From an uncultured Clostridia bacterium (GTDB lineage: Bacteria > Bacillota > Clostridia > Lachnospirales > Lachnospiraceae): 64,000 nt of DNA. The notes under the pieces were generated by a model. It worked only from the letters and a program-made list of their open reading frames with translations. It was not told the DNA's origin and ran no database searches. Shown here one piece after another: positions 34,681 to 43,115 of this stretch (positions are counted from its first letter, which is position 1; each line of letters starts with the position of its first letter). The translations under genes were made by a program, and so were the position numbers. Location of the stretch: assembly GCA_946403295.1 (NCBI GenBank), contig CAMIZL010000005.1, forward strand, positions 17,080-81,079, written 5' to 3'.

Positions 34681-35634
34681 ATGACAGAAATACTCTTAGC
34701 CGTTTTATCACTGCTTGCCGGGATAATCCTCGTGGCCAAAGGCGGCGATTTCTTTGTGGATGCTGCGAGCTGGATGGCAAAAGCGGCAGGTATACCGACA
34801 TTTATAGTCGGAGCAACGATAGTAAGTATCGCGACTACACTACCCGAGATCATAGTTTCGGTCATGGCTGCCTTTGAAGACAAGACGGAGATGGCGATAG
34901 GCAATGCGGTCGGTTCGGTTACAGCCAATACGGCCATGATCATGGCGATCGCTTTTATATTCATGAAGATAACGATAGTCCTCAAGGATTATCTCGTACA
35001 ATGCATTCTCCTCATGGTAACGGGCGGAGTGCTTATAATCGGATGTTTAAACGGTGCCCTTTCCACATGGGCAGCTATCGTACTGATCACGATCTTTGCG
35101 ATCCACATGATCGTGAACGTAAGACTTGCCAAGAAACACAGTGCGGCAAGCAAGGAAAAGGAAGCCGAAGTACAGAGGGACAAAAAGACGATAGTCATAA
35201 GCATTTTGAAATTCGTCGGCGGAGCGGCCGGCATCGTTGTGGGCTCGAGATTCCTCGTTAACGGAGGAAGCGATCTTGCGACGATTCTCGGAGTTCCCGA
35301 AAGGATCGTTGCGGTCACTGTTGTGGCGATCGGCACATCAATCCCTGAGCTTGTTACTACTATCACGGCGGTCAGGAAAAAGGAATACGGTCTTTCGGTC
35401 GGAAACATCGTCGGAGCGAACCTTATCGATCTTTCCCTCATCCTTCCTCTCTGCAGTCTTGTTTCGGGTAAAAATCTTCCCGTCAGCCCTCAGGGAGCGC
35501 ATATCGATATGCCTGTCTGCCTCGGCGTGACCGTACTTGCGATCGTGCCGTTGCTGATCAGGAGAAAGGCTTCGAGAGTACAGGGAATATTGCTGCTCGT
35601 CGCATATGTAGTTTATCTTGGTTTTACGGTTTGA
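34681..35634 (+). CDS. Calcium/sodium antiporter (CaCA family, YrbG-like)
   Basis: This is a 317-aa membrane protein with about ten helices, which exchanges Ca for Na or H. The two inverted alpha-repeats that form the ion site are visible: GATIVSIATTLPEIIVSVMAAF with GNAVGSVTANT, and GTSIPELVTTITAVRKKEYGLSVGNIVGANLIDL. The acidic residues of both (TLPE, SIPE) are intact. An intervening cytoplasmic loop (about residues 153-172) is Lys/Glu rich. Ribosome site GAAGGAG precedes the ATG. No partner gene is apparent. Confidence 0.93.
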   Translation: MTEILLAVLSLLAGIILVAKGGDFFVDAASWMAKAAGIPTFIVGATIVSIATTLPEIIVSVMAAFEDKTEMAIGNAVGSVTANTAMIMAIAFIFMKITIVLKDYLVQCILLMVTGGVLIIGCLNGALSTWAAIVLITIFAIHMIVNVRLAKKHSAASKEKEAEVQRDKKTIVISILKFVGGAAGIVVGSRFLVNGGSDLATILGVPERIVAVTVVAIGTSIPELVTTITAVRKKEYGLSVGNIVGANLIDLSLILPLCSLVSGKNLPVSPQGAHIDMPVCLGVTVLAIVPLLIRRKASRVQGILLLVAYVVYLGFTV

Positions 35635-35697
35635 TCGTTTGGGACGCCGGTCCCGGTTTCTTATATAAACACATTTACCGAAAGGAATGATTGCGAT

Positions 35698-37134
35698 ATG
35701 TATAAGATGAAAAAAGTACATCTCTCGGCCGCGACTGTATCGGTAGATCTCGGAGACGGAAGCGAGAGAGGGGCATACGTCGATCAGGGATACATATTAA
35801 ACAAGCTTGGAAGACCGCACAGGGCGATCAGCATCATGTATTGCTATTATCCGCTTGATAAGGAATGGCCTCAGCGCATCAGCAAGGCATATCCCGACAA
35901 AAAGGTATCGTTTGCCTGGGATTATTCCTATGACGATTATTTCCCCTATCTGGGCGGACTCGGCGGAAACACCGAAGGTGAGCCGTTCACGTGCATGAGG
36001 GACATCAGAGCACACGGTCAGGAAGTCATCCTGACGCTGACATGCGATCCGAAAGTGGGAGACGAGCATATCATCGCCATCGCAAAAGATCTGAGACCTT
36101 TCGGAAGAATCTTACTCAGAATGAATCATGAGTGTACCGGAGACTGGTTTTCGTTCACAAAGAGAGCATCATATCAGGAGATCGCGGATTTCTTCGTCAG
36201 ATTCAAGAAGATCATGTCCGAATATGCGCCCAATGTGCGCATGATCCTTTGCGCGGGTGCCGTAATGGACAAAAAGGTGTTCGAGCTCGAGATGGAGAAG
36301 GAGTTTAACGAGGCGGGCAGGGTTGCCGACGTCTGGAGCATCGACAGGTATATAGGCCTCAACTGGGGCTGGCCGTACGAAGTTGCAGAAAAGTTCAATT
36401 CTCAGCACCGACTTGAAACGGCAAAACAGAATTATGATATCACAAAGATGAGCTATAAGCGTTACTGCGAGATATACGGCACAAAGAAGCCGTTCGTAAT
36501 GTCGGAAGTAAACGCCGACGGCGACGTGGCGGGTCCTTTTAAGCAGGCAAAGATCATGAAGGACTTTTATACGCTCTTTAAGAAAGATCCCGAGCATTGG
36601 GCGAATGCGATCACTTTCTACCAGTTCAGGGATGACGGAAGACTCGGACTCGAATATACGGACCCTTCGGATCCTTCGGTCGGCATCGAGTGGCCCGTTA
36701 TGGACACTTATCGTAAGATCATAAACGATCCGTTCTTTACCCCCAACCTTAAGACCCTTAAGGCGGAGAAACTTCCCGTGACTCTGCGCTGGGGCAGCTC
36801 CGAGGATTCGGACGGACTTGCGATCGAGCTTGACATGGAGAAGAATCCCGTTTTTGCGGAGCTTAATTTCCCCGAGTCGCTCATCCCCGCAAATCTTATG
36901 ATCGAGATCAACGGACGCTGGTTCCGCAAAGCTCCGGGAGTAAGATTTGTGGATCTCATGCCGGCATTCTATAAGAAAAGATTAAAGGGAGCCTGCAAGA
37001 TGAACCTCAATATCTTCGCGCCTCCCGCTTCGGGAGAAAACGACCCCTCGCAGGGTGAGGACTGGGCCGAGAATTATTATTACACACTCACACAGATACC
37101 CGATATAAGACTAAGATTTGAGCCCGTCGTATAA
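35698..37134 (+). CDS. Putative TIM-barrel glycoside hydrolase (GH26-like in part)
   Basis: This is a 478-aa protein with no signal peptide. Residues 35-330 look like a (beta/alpha)8 barrel: VSFAWDYSYDDYFPYLGG, EVILTLTCDP, RILLRMNHECTGDWFSF and KKPFVMSEVNADGD. Glu145 in NHECTGDWF and Glu270 in MSEVN occupy the places expected for acid/base and nucleophile of clan GH-A enzymes, and the RxNHExxGxWF wording resembles GH26 (HEMNGxWFWW). This assignment is by eye; the substrate is unknown. The last 120 residues (LKTLKAEKLPVTLRWGSSEDSD onward) form a beta-rich domain. The AAAGGA site lies 11 bases ahead of the ATG. It was called a likely hydrolase and not a confirmed one. Confidence 0.6.
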   Translation: MYKMKKVHLSAATVSVDLGDGSERGAYVDQGYILNKLGRPHRAISIMYCYYPLDKEWPQRISKAYPDKKVSFAWDYSYDDYFPYLGGLGGNTEGEPFTCMRDIRAHGQEVILTLTCDPKVGDEHIIAIAKDLRPFGRILLRMNHECTGDWFSFTKRASYQEIADFFVRFKKIMSEYAPNVRMILCAGAVMDKKVFELEMEKEFNEAGRVADVWSIDRYIGLNWGWPYEVAEKFNSQHRLETAKQNYDITKMSYKRYCEIYGTKKPFVMSEVNADGDVAGPFKQAKIMKDFYTLFKKDPEHWANAITFYQFRDDGRLGLEYTDPSDPSVGIEWPVMDTYRKIINDPFFTPNLKTLKAEKLPVTLRWGSSEDSDGLAIELDMEKNPVFAELNFPESLIPANLMIEINGRWFRKAPGVRFVDLMPAFYKKRLKGACKMNLNIFAPPASGENDPSQGEDWAENYYYTLTQIPDIRLRFEPVV

Positions 37135-37223
37135 GAGTGCCTTGAATTAATGAGGGTTATCTGTCATAATAGAATAGATTATATAGAGCCTGTTACATTA
37201 CTTTGTTTGGGACAAGGAAACAA

Positions 37224-38402
37224 ATGATTATTTTTTATAAAAAACGCATATGCGGATCGATACTTTCGGTGATCTGTCTGCTTATGTGCATTTGCCTTTT
37301 TACGGGATGTTCCGCGGGTACGAACGATCCGGCGGCGGACAAAGAAGGCACTATGATATACGCGGGGGATGACGATCCTGCTTCAGGCGGTGATATCGCC
37401 GGCGGGGGATCGAACCCGGCCGACGTGGCAGATATAAGCGGTTCTGCAGGGACCGCGGACGATACGACCCAAAAGTCGGGAGAAGAAGGTGCCGGCGGAC
37501 AGGATACTTCACCTGCCGCAGCCGAAGAAAACGGCGCTACGGGAACCGGGGGTCAGGATACTTCACCTGCCGCAACCGAAGGAAACGGCGCTACGGGAAC
37601 CGGGGGTCAGGATATTTCGACTGCCGGGACCGGAGGAGAAGCCGGCGCTGCAGAAACCGGAGACTCGTTTACGGGCGGGGAAGCACGCGGCGCGGCCGCG
37701 ACGGAAGCGCTTCCCGACACTACACCTCCCGTGTTCAAGGAATACCGCAGTCATCTCGTTTATATCGGCGATACCGTTTCGTACAGAAGCGGCGTGATCC
37801 TCACCGATGACAGCGGGGAAGAGCCCGTCCTTACGATAGATTCTTCTTCGGTAAACCTGAAAGAGCCGGGAGAATATCCGCTTATATATACGGCGACCGA
37901 CGCGGCGGGCAATTCCGCCACATGTGAGGTTTCGGTCGTGGTGCGTGAACGTGAGGATATCACGCAGGAGATGCTCGACGCCAGGGCGGACGAGATCATC
38001 GCGGAGGTGCTCGGTGATGCACCGCGCGACATTGAGGCGCTTGAAACACTTCTTAAGTGGACAAAGAAGAATATACATTACGTCAATTATTTTGAGCAGA
38101 AAGATGACATTTCGGCCGCATGGGAAGGCCTTATGTATGAGAGAGGAGATTGCTACGTATATGCGTGCGCATCGAAAGAACTCCTTACCCGTGCGGGATT
38201 CAGAAACGATATGATCAAAACCGCAAGACATTTCTGGAATCTTGTGGATCTCGGAGACGGATGGTATCACTACGATACGTGTCCGAGAAAAGATAAGCCC
38301 TATTTCTTTATGTGGGGCGACGAACAATTGATGGAATATTCGAAAGCAAACGGTAATTCACATGATTATGACCATACGAAATGGCCGTCGGTAATGCCGT
38401 AA
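37224..38402 (+). CDS. Lipoprotein with repeat linker, Ig-like domain and transglutaminase-like domain
   Basis: This is a 392-aa protein. The lipobox is LFTGC after a Cys-rich hydrophobic segment. Residues 35-155 are a Gly/Thr/Ala-rich linker with 18-residue repeats (GQDTSPAATEGNGATGTG). Residues 170-245 (DTTPPVFKEYRSHLVYIGDTVSYRSGV... GEYPLIYTATDAAGNSATCEVSVVV) form an Ig-like domain of the kind placed before surface enzymes. Residues 260-390 have a transglutaminase-like core: Cys in RGDCYVYACASKELL, His in TARHFWNLVDLGDGWYHYDTCP and a following Asp. This could act as a peptidase or crosslinker on surface peptides. Ribosome site AAGGAAA. Confidence 0.85.
   Translation: MIIFYKKRICGSILSVICLLMCICLFTGCSAGTNDPAADKEGTMIYAGDDDPASGGDIAGGGSNPADVADISGSAGTADDTTQKSGEEGAGGQDTSPAAAEENGATGTGGQDTSPAATEGNGATGTGGQDISTAGTGGEAGAAETGDSFTGGEARGAAATEALPDTTPPVFKEYRSHLVYIGDTVSYRSGVILTDDSGEEPVLTIDSSSVNLKEPGEYPLIYTATDAAGNSATCEVSVVVREREDITQEMLDARADEIIAEVLGDAPRDIEALETLLKWTKKNIHYVNYFEQKDDISAAWEGLMYERGDCYVYACASKELLTRAGFRNDMIKTARHFWNLVDLGDGWYHYDTCPRKDKPYFFMWGDEQLMEYSKANGNSHDYDHTKWPSVMP
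37497..37620 (+). repeat. 54-bp coding repeat in the lipoprotein linker
   Basis: Units start at 37497, 37551 and 37605 and encode GQDTSPAA(A/T)E(E/G)NGATGTG. The first two are full copies and the third is partial. The 54-bp period keeps the frame, so repeat number can change the length of the surface linker. Confidence 0.9.
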
Positions 38403-38480
38403 CGCGATCAAATACTATTGGGGAAACAAAGTTACCACGAAGCTGAAGCGGTAAACGTTTCAAAAGAGAGGAGCAAGGCA

Positions 38481-40328
38481 GTGCAGAAGATACTCATGTT
38501 CTCTACCACATGGGACAACAAGTATACAAGCGAGCTTATTGACGGTGTAGAAGAGGCTGTAACAGGTACAAATACCGAGGTCCATGTCGTGAACGCGTTT
38601 GAGTCGGCTCAAACCTCGTCGTATTACATGAAAGAAGGCGAGATATTCCTTTTGCCCGAAGTCAGCAGCTACGACGGTATTATTCTTGCGCTCAACGGTA
38701 ATGATTCGGTGCGTGCCGTGGATGGGATCGTCAGACCCTTTATAGAAGCGGGAAAGCCTGTTATCAGTATCGATCAGGAGATCGAAGGAGCCGCATTCTG
38801 CGGTATCGATAATTATTCGTCAATGTACAAGCTTGTCGAGCATATGGTGATCGACCATAAAGCAAAGATCATCAATTATGTCGGAGGGCCCGAGGATCAT
38901 CAGGAGAATATGAGCAGACTCCGTGCGGTAAAGGACTGCCTTGACGCGCACGGTATCCAGCTCGATCCCAAGCGTGTACGTCATTACAGATTCCTTCGCG
39001 AAGACGGACAACTGGCATATGAAGATTTCAAGAGAATGGGACTCGAAGCTCCCGATGTTGTTATCTGCGCCAACGATTATATGGCAGTCGGTTATATCGA
39101 GGCTGCGATGAGAGACGGACGTGATGTTCCGAATGATTTTGCCGTAACGGGATTTGATAATGTCAATATGGGTCAGACGTTCTATCCCTCGGTAACAAGT
39201 ATCAACCGTAACAGAAGAAAAGCAGGTCTCGAAGCTACAAAGAGACTTTTACATATGATAAAGAACGGCCCTTCCGAAAAGTCGGTGCTCATTCAGGGTC
39301 GTATCAAACTCAACGAGAGCTGCGGCTGCAGATCGAGACGTGATTATCGTGCCGATTATCAGGATATGATCCTTCTCAACGAATTCAACGAGAAGATGAA
39401 CACGATCCAGGAATTTGTACGTAACAACCTTTGCAGCAAGAACAGTTTTGAAGGATTTATGCTCGATTTCGGCGAGGGATGCGAAGCATTCGGGATCGAA
39501 GAGATGGCCATTTGCATCAACAGATCATTCTTTGACGGAATCATCGAGAAGGAGCAGAAAGGCTTCACCGACAGCATGAATTACTACAGCAGCAATGTGA
39601 GCGGTAATTTCAAGAGATCCGAGGAAGGCATCTTCCCCGTGTATTGGAACAGCAGGAACGAGGCCAAGATCTTTATCCTCTCGCCGCTTCACTTCGGAAG
39701 CCAGTGCTTCGGATATACGATCTCGGAATATGACGAGGGATTCTTCAGATCCGGTAATTACAGGACGTTCATGAACAGTATTTCTCTGGCGCTTGAAAAC
39801 ATCAGCCAGAGGATCGCGATCAACGGAGTAAACCTTAAGCTTCAAAAGCTCTACGTAAGGGATTCGCTCACGGATCTTTTGAACCGTTTCGGTTATGCCG
39901 CATATGCCGGCAATTTCTTCGAGAAGAATTTCGGAAGAGTTTATATAGTTTATATCGATCTTGACGACCTTAAGAAGATCAATGATAAATACGGACACGC
40001 CATGGGTGATGTGGCACTTAAGGGAATATCGGGTGCTATCTGCACCGCTTTCGCGGATACAGACATAAGAGTCCGCATGGGCGGTGACGAGTTCCTTGTT
40101 ATGGGTGCGTTCATCAGTGATGAGGATGTCAAAACAAGGATCGCGACACTTGACAGATTCCTCGAAAATTACACTCACGACAACCAGCTTGAATTCGCTG
40201 TGTCGGCGAGTGTCGGATTTGTCATCAACAACAGTGCGGAAGAGAGCACGAGCCTTGAAGAGCTCGTTAAACGTGCCGACAACTGCATGTATGAGATAAA
40301 ACAGAAAAAGAAGAAAAACCGCGAATGA
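38481..40328 (+). CDS. Diguanylate cyclase with a cytosolic LacI-type ligand-binding domain
   Basis: This is a 615-aa protein. Residues 1-300 resemble the type I periplasmic-binding/LacI effector domain (SELIDGVEEAVTGT, GIILALNGNDSV, VISIDQEIEGAAFCGIDNY, APDVVICANDYMAVGYIEAAMRDGRDVPNDFAVTGFDN, PSVTSINRNRRKAG), but there is no HTH and no signal peptide, so it would bind a cytosolic sugar. Residues 325-480 look GAF-like. A coiled linker is followed by GGDEF (VRDSLTDLLNR, VRMGGDEFLVMG). The inhibitory RxxD site is absent (ADTD instead). The GTG at 38481 behind GAGGAG is the best start; the TTG in the ORF track is not supported. It would make c-di-GMP under control of a ligand. Confidence 0.85.
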   Translation: MQKILMFSTTWDNKYTSELIDGVEEAVTGTNTEVHVVNAFESAQTSSYYMKEGEIFLLPEVSSYDGIILALNGNDSVRAVDGIVRPFIEAGKPVISIDQEIEGAAFCGIDNYSSMYKLVEHMVIDHKAKIINYVGGPEDHQENMSRLRAVKDCLDAHGIQLDPKRVRHYRFLREDGQLAYEDFKRMGLEAPDVVICANDYMAVGYIEAAMRDGRDVPNDFAVTGFDNVNMGQTFYPSVTSINRNRRKAGLEATKRLLHMIKNGPSEKSVLIQGRIKLNESCGCRSRRDYRADYQDMILLNEFNEKMNTIQEFVRNNLCSKNSFEGFMLDFGEGCEAFGIEEMAICINRSFFDGIIEKEQKGFTDSMNYYSSNVSGNFKRSEEGIFPVYWNSRNEAKIFILSPLHFGSQCFGYTISEYDEGFFRSGNYRTFMNSISLALENISQRIAINGVNLKLQKLYVRDSLTDLLNRFGYAAYAGNFFEKNFGRVYIVYIDLDDLKKINDKYGHAMGDVALKGISGAICTAFADTDIRVRMGGDEFLVMGAFISDEDVKTRIATLDRFLENYTHDNQLEFAVSASVGFVINNSAEESTSLEELVKRADNCMYEIKQKKKKNRE

Positions 40329-41792
40329 TCATTTACGGTGCTCGTACGCATACGCCGAGAGTTCGTAAAGGACCTTGTCATAATGGAAGGTCTTGTATTC
40401 ATCGGCGATGAGAGAACGTGCTTTTGACGAATATCCGAGTGAATCATTTCCCCATCCGATCTCAAACGTAAAGGTTACAAGCGTATTGTTCGGCGCCTCG
40501 AGAAGTTTCTTCTTGGTGTTGTCGAGTCGGGGGATCATGATCAAAGGATATTCTTCTTTTTTGGTACAATACACATTAAAGCCGTAGGCACGGCTGTATT
40601 TGGAGCCGTTGGAGATCGAGCATGCATAATCCGTCATCGTGGATCCGACGCCGTTGAGGCCGTAATCTTTGTCTTCTTTGATGGTAGTGTATTTGTTATT
40701 GGCTGATTTCTTTTGCCCTTCGTTAAGGATCCCTTTGAAGTGATCGGCCGCATCCTTGCACAGTTCTCTCTGGGCGGATGAACACCAGGGTTTATCGACA
40801 TACATGATCCTGCCCTGCTGATGGTAATCGATGAACATCGAAGCCTTTTCCAAAACGATATAGTGATAAAGAAGCTTCATCATGGCACGGGTCTCGGGAG
40901 CCGATCCCGCATAAGGACCCGGATAATAGAGCTTCGTGGGCGAAGAACCTATATACTTTGATTTGGTATTACCGCTTGCGAGCTGGCCCCATGAAAGACC
41001 GGGGAAATTCCTGTTGAGGTCGGTGCCGCTGCTGGTGGCTTTCCAGAGTTCCTTGTTGCTGTAGGAATATGCCTCGGGATTGAAGCAGACTCCGTCACGA
41101 CCGTCCGGATTAACGCAGGGAACGGCAATAAAGCGGGTACGCTTTAAGGTTTCCTTCGCTTTGTGGGATTTGTTTTGAAGAAGATCGACAAGCTCCTTGA
41201 TTATATAAGTAGTTCCTGCGGTTTCACGGGCGTGGATGGTACCTGTTATGATGACGGTGTCTTTCGGCTCGTCGGAAGGGATATCGACTTCAAGGGCATA
41301 CATCGCACGACCCTGGGACGATTTGCCGATCCTGTAGAGGTTGACGCCGTCGATCCTTGAAAGGTTGACCATGATATTTACAAGACTGTTATAGGTATAA
41401 CGGCTCTTAAGATCGAAAGTGATTGTTTCGTATTTGTTTTTGCGATCGGTCGCATCTTCCCATTTTTGCTCCATGGCTTCGCGATAGAGGGCATCGGGCA
41501 TACCGGGTGTTCCGAGATACGTACCGTATTTTTGAAGCTTCTGCGAGATCTCTTTGGAGGTTAAGGGCTCCTCGGAAAGGGGAGAAACACTGTGGGTATA
41601 ATAATCGAAAGTGTTGATCGTCCTGAGAGTTTCGGTCGCATAGACGGCAGCTTCTTCTTCGGTTTTCCCGTCGGTTTCGTCACCCCGATCTGCCGCACGG
41701 GCCGAAAGCGATGCCACGGGGATACCCGTGACGATGAAAATTATCATAAACAGGGCGATGAGCCTGCCAAGTAACTTTTTGGTGTTAAACAT
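40329..41792 (-). CDS. Secreted M14 zinc carboxypeptidase
   Basis: This is a 487-aa exported protein. The signal peptide is LLGRLIALFMIIFIVTGIPVASLSARA. Zinc ligands are visible: His187 and Glu190 in ITGTIHARETAG, and a later His in FIDYHQQGRIM. DLNRNFPGLSWG supplies the substrate-binding Asn-Arg and FTFEIGWGND the catalytic Glu. The protein lacks a wall-binding domain. It would trim C-terminal residues from peptides or peptidoglycan stems outside the cell. The start at 41792 is behind GGAG; the longer ORF-track start is not supported. The stop abuts the convergent GGDEF gene with no gap. Confidence 0.9.
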   Translation of the reverse strand: MFNTKKLLGRLIALFMIIFIVTGIPVASLSARAADRGDETDGKTEEEAAVYATETLRTINTFDYYTHSVSPLSEEPLTSKEISQKLQKYGTYLGTPGMPDALYREAMEQKWEDATDRKNKYETITFDLKSRYTYNSLVNIMVNLSRIDGVNLYRIGKSSQGRAMYALEVDIPSDEPKDTVIITGTIHARETAGTTYIIKELVDLLQNKSHKAKETLKRTRFIAVPCVNPDGRDGVCFNPEAYSYSNKELWKATSSGTDLNRNFPGLSWGQLASGNTKSKYIGSSPTKLYYPGPYAGSAPETRAMMKLLYHYIVLEKASMFIDYHQQGRIMYVDKPWCSSAQRELCKDAADHFKGILNEGQKKSANNKYTTIKEDKDYGLNGVGSTMTDYACSISNGSKYSRAYGFNVYCTKKEEYPLIMIPRLDNTKKKLLEAPNNTLVTFTFEIGWGNDSLGYSSKARSLIADEYKTFHYDKVLYELSAYAYEHRK

Positions 41793-41881
41793 ATGAACTC
41801 CGATCCGATTATACGCAAAAACGATTACGACCGCGCATGTGAGCAAAAAAAGCTTTTGTCGCGAGCGCGTGATGTGCGAAA

Positions 41882-41910
41882 ATTATACTTTATTTATCCG
41901 CATATATCAA
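41882..41910 (-). promoter_or_regulatory. Promoter of the M14 carboxypeptidase gene
   Basis: On the minus strand TTGATA (41910-41905) and TATAAT (41887-41882) are 17 bases apart, 90 bases ahead of the start. Confidence 0.65.
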
Positions 41911-41942
41911 TGAAAAAAAGATTTTAAAGAGAGGGAAAGGGT

Positions 41943-42368
41943 ATGAGAGTAAGTGATTTCGGAACATTCGGGATCTGCCTTGACAAGTATTCGGCAGAAA
42001 CATTTGAAGGACGTTTGTACGTTCCGTATTTTGAGGAAGCATTGATCTTTAAAAGCATTCACAGCCTTTTGCTTCAAATGAACAAAGCACTTGATGCGGC
42101 AGGGGTTCCGCATCCGTTTTTCGAATACAGGTCTTTCTCAGAAGCGAAGGTAAAGAAAAAGGAAAAAGATAATGACAAAAAAGAGGATCTTCCGAAGAAG
42201 ACTTACGACCACGGACAATATGCCGGAAAGATCGCTACATTTCTCGTAAACATCCTGTACAGACAAAATGCCACATGGCAGGGCACGATCACATGGGTCG
42301 AGGGCGAAAAAAGCGATAACTTCAGGAGTGCGCTCGAACTCTTTATGCTTGCAGAGAGTGTAATATGA
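41943..42368 (+). CDS. Conserved hypothetical protein (141 aa) upstream of YigZ
   Basis: This is a 141-aa soluble protein that was not recognised. It begins MRVSDFGTFGICLDKYSAETFEGRLYVPYFEEALIF and has a Lys-rich insert (KVKKKEKDNDKKEDLPKK) near residue 70, then a C-terminal segment NATWQGTITWVEGEKSDNFRSALELFMLAESV. The wording of both ends (RSALEL, WQGTI) suggests a defined fold with an unstructured loop. Ribosome site GAGGGAAAGGG is good. It overlaps the YigZ gene by 4 bases (ATGA), so the two are coupled. A role in the same pathway as YigZ is an inference. Confidence 0.75.
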   Translation: MRVSDFGTFGICLDKYSAETFEGRLYVPYFEEALIFKSIHSLLLQMNKALDAAGVPHPFFEYRSFSEAKVKKKEKDNDKKEDLPKKTYDHGQYAGKIATFLVNILYRQNATWQGTITWVEGEKSDNFRSALELFMLAESVI

Positions 42369-43000
42369 TGACAAAAGAATATCTTACCGTTGAAGGTGAG
42401 GGTACCGGTACCGTCGTGGAGAAGAAGTCGCGGTTTATAGCAACGGTTTTTTATACGGAAAGCGAAGAAGACGCGAAAGAGAAGATAGCCGCGCTGAAGA
42501 AAAAATACTGGGATGCGCGTCACAATTGTTACGCATATGTGATCGGGGCGGACGATCCCCTCGAAAGACAGAGCGATGACGGAGAACCGTCACATACGGC
42601 CGGGATGCCGATACTTTCGGCGATCAAGGACAGCGGGCTCAGGAATGTGTGCTGTGTTGTAACAAGGTATTTCGGAGGAGTGCTGCTCGGAACCGGAGGC
42701 CTTACCCGTGCATACAGGGAGGCCGCGATGCAGGGAATAGAAAACTCTGTGGTAAAAAAGCGCGTGCTTATGTGCAGAGCCGTGGCAAAGACCGATTATG
42801 CCGGACAGAGCAGGATGCTCAGGATACTTTCGGGCGAGGGGATAGATCCGGACGAAACGATCTATGAAGCCGACGGCGTGAAGATAATCTTTCATTGCAG
42901 CGAAGGATCGCTCCCCGGGATAAGCAGTGCCATAAGGGAAGCAACCACGGGAGACGGCAGCGTCGAAAGCGAATGTATGGAATATGTAACAATTTCGTAA
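42365..43000 (+). CDS. YigZ/IMPACT family protein (UPF0029)
   Basis: This is a 211-aa cytoplasmic protein. The N-terminal IMPACT domain has KKSRFIATVFYTESEEDAKEKIAALKKKYWDARHNCYAYVIG, then RQSDDGEPSHTAGMPILSAI, where most family members read SGTAG, and VTRYFGGVLLGTGGLTRAYREAA. The C-terminal half is the DUF1949 ferredoxin-like domain. YigZ proteins have been linked to proline peptides and translation control; the biochemical role in bacteria is not settled. It overlaps the previous gene by 4 bases. Confidence 0.93.
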   Translation: MMTKEYLTVEGEGTGTVVEKKSRFIATVFYTESEEDAKEKIAALKKKYWDARHNCYAYVIGADDPLERQSDDGEPSHTAGMPILSAIKDSGLRNVCCVVTRYFGGVLLGTGGLTRAYREAAMQGIENSVVKKRVLMCRAVAKTDYAGQSRMLRILSGEGIDPDETIYEADGVKIIFHCSEGSLPGISSAIREATTGDGSVESECMEYVTIS

Positions 43001-43012
43001 CAAGAAATTGAT

Positions 43013-43040
43013 TGCATGATGGAAGGCAAATAATTATAAT
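43013..43040 (+). promoter_or_regulatory. Promoter for the PBP gene
   Basis: TTGCAT (43013-43018) and TATAAT (43035-43040) are 16 bases apart, about 75 bases ahead of the ATG. A second -10-like TATGATATT lies closer. Confidence 0.5.
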
Positions 43041-43115
43041 CCCTCATAGTGGGTTTTTATAAATATATGATATTCTGAAATATTTGCGGTTTTACCGCTA
43101 AAAAAGAGGAGAACT

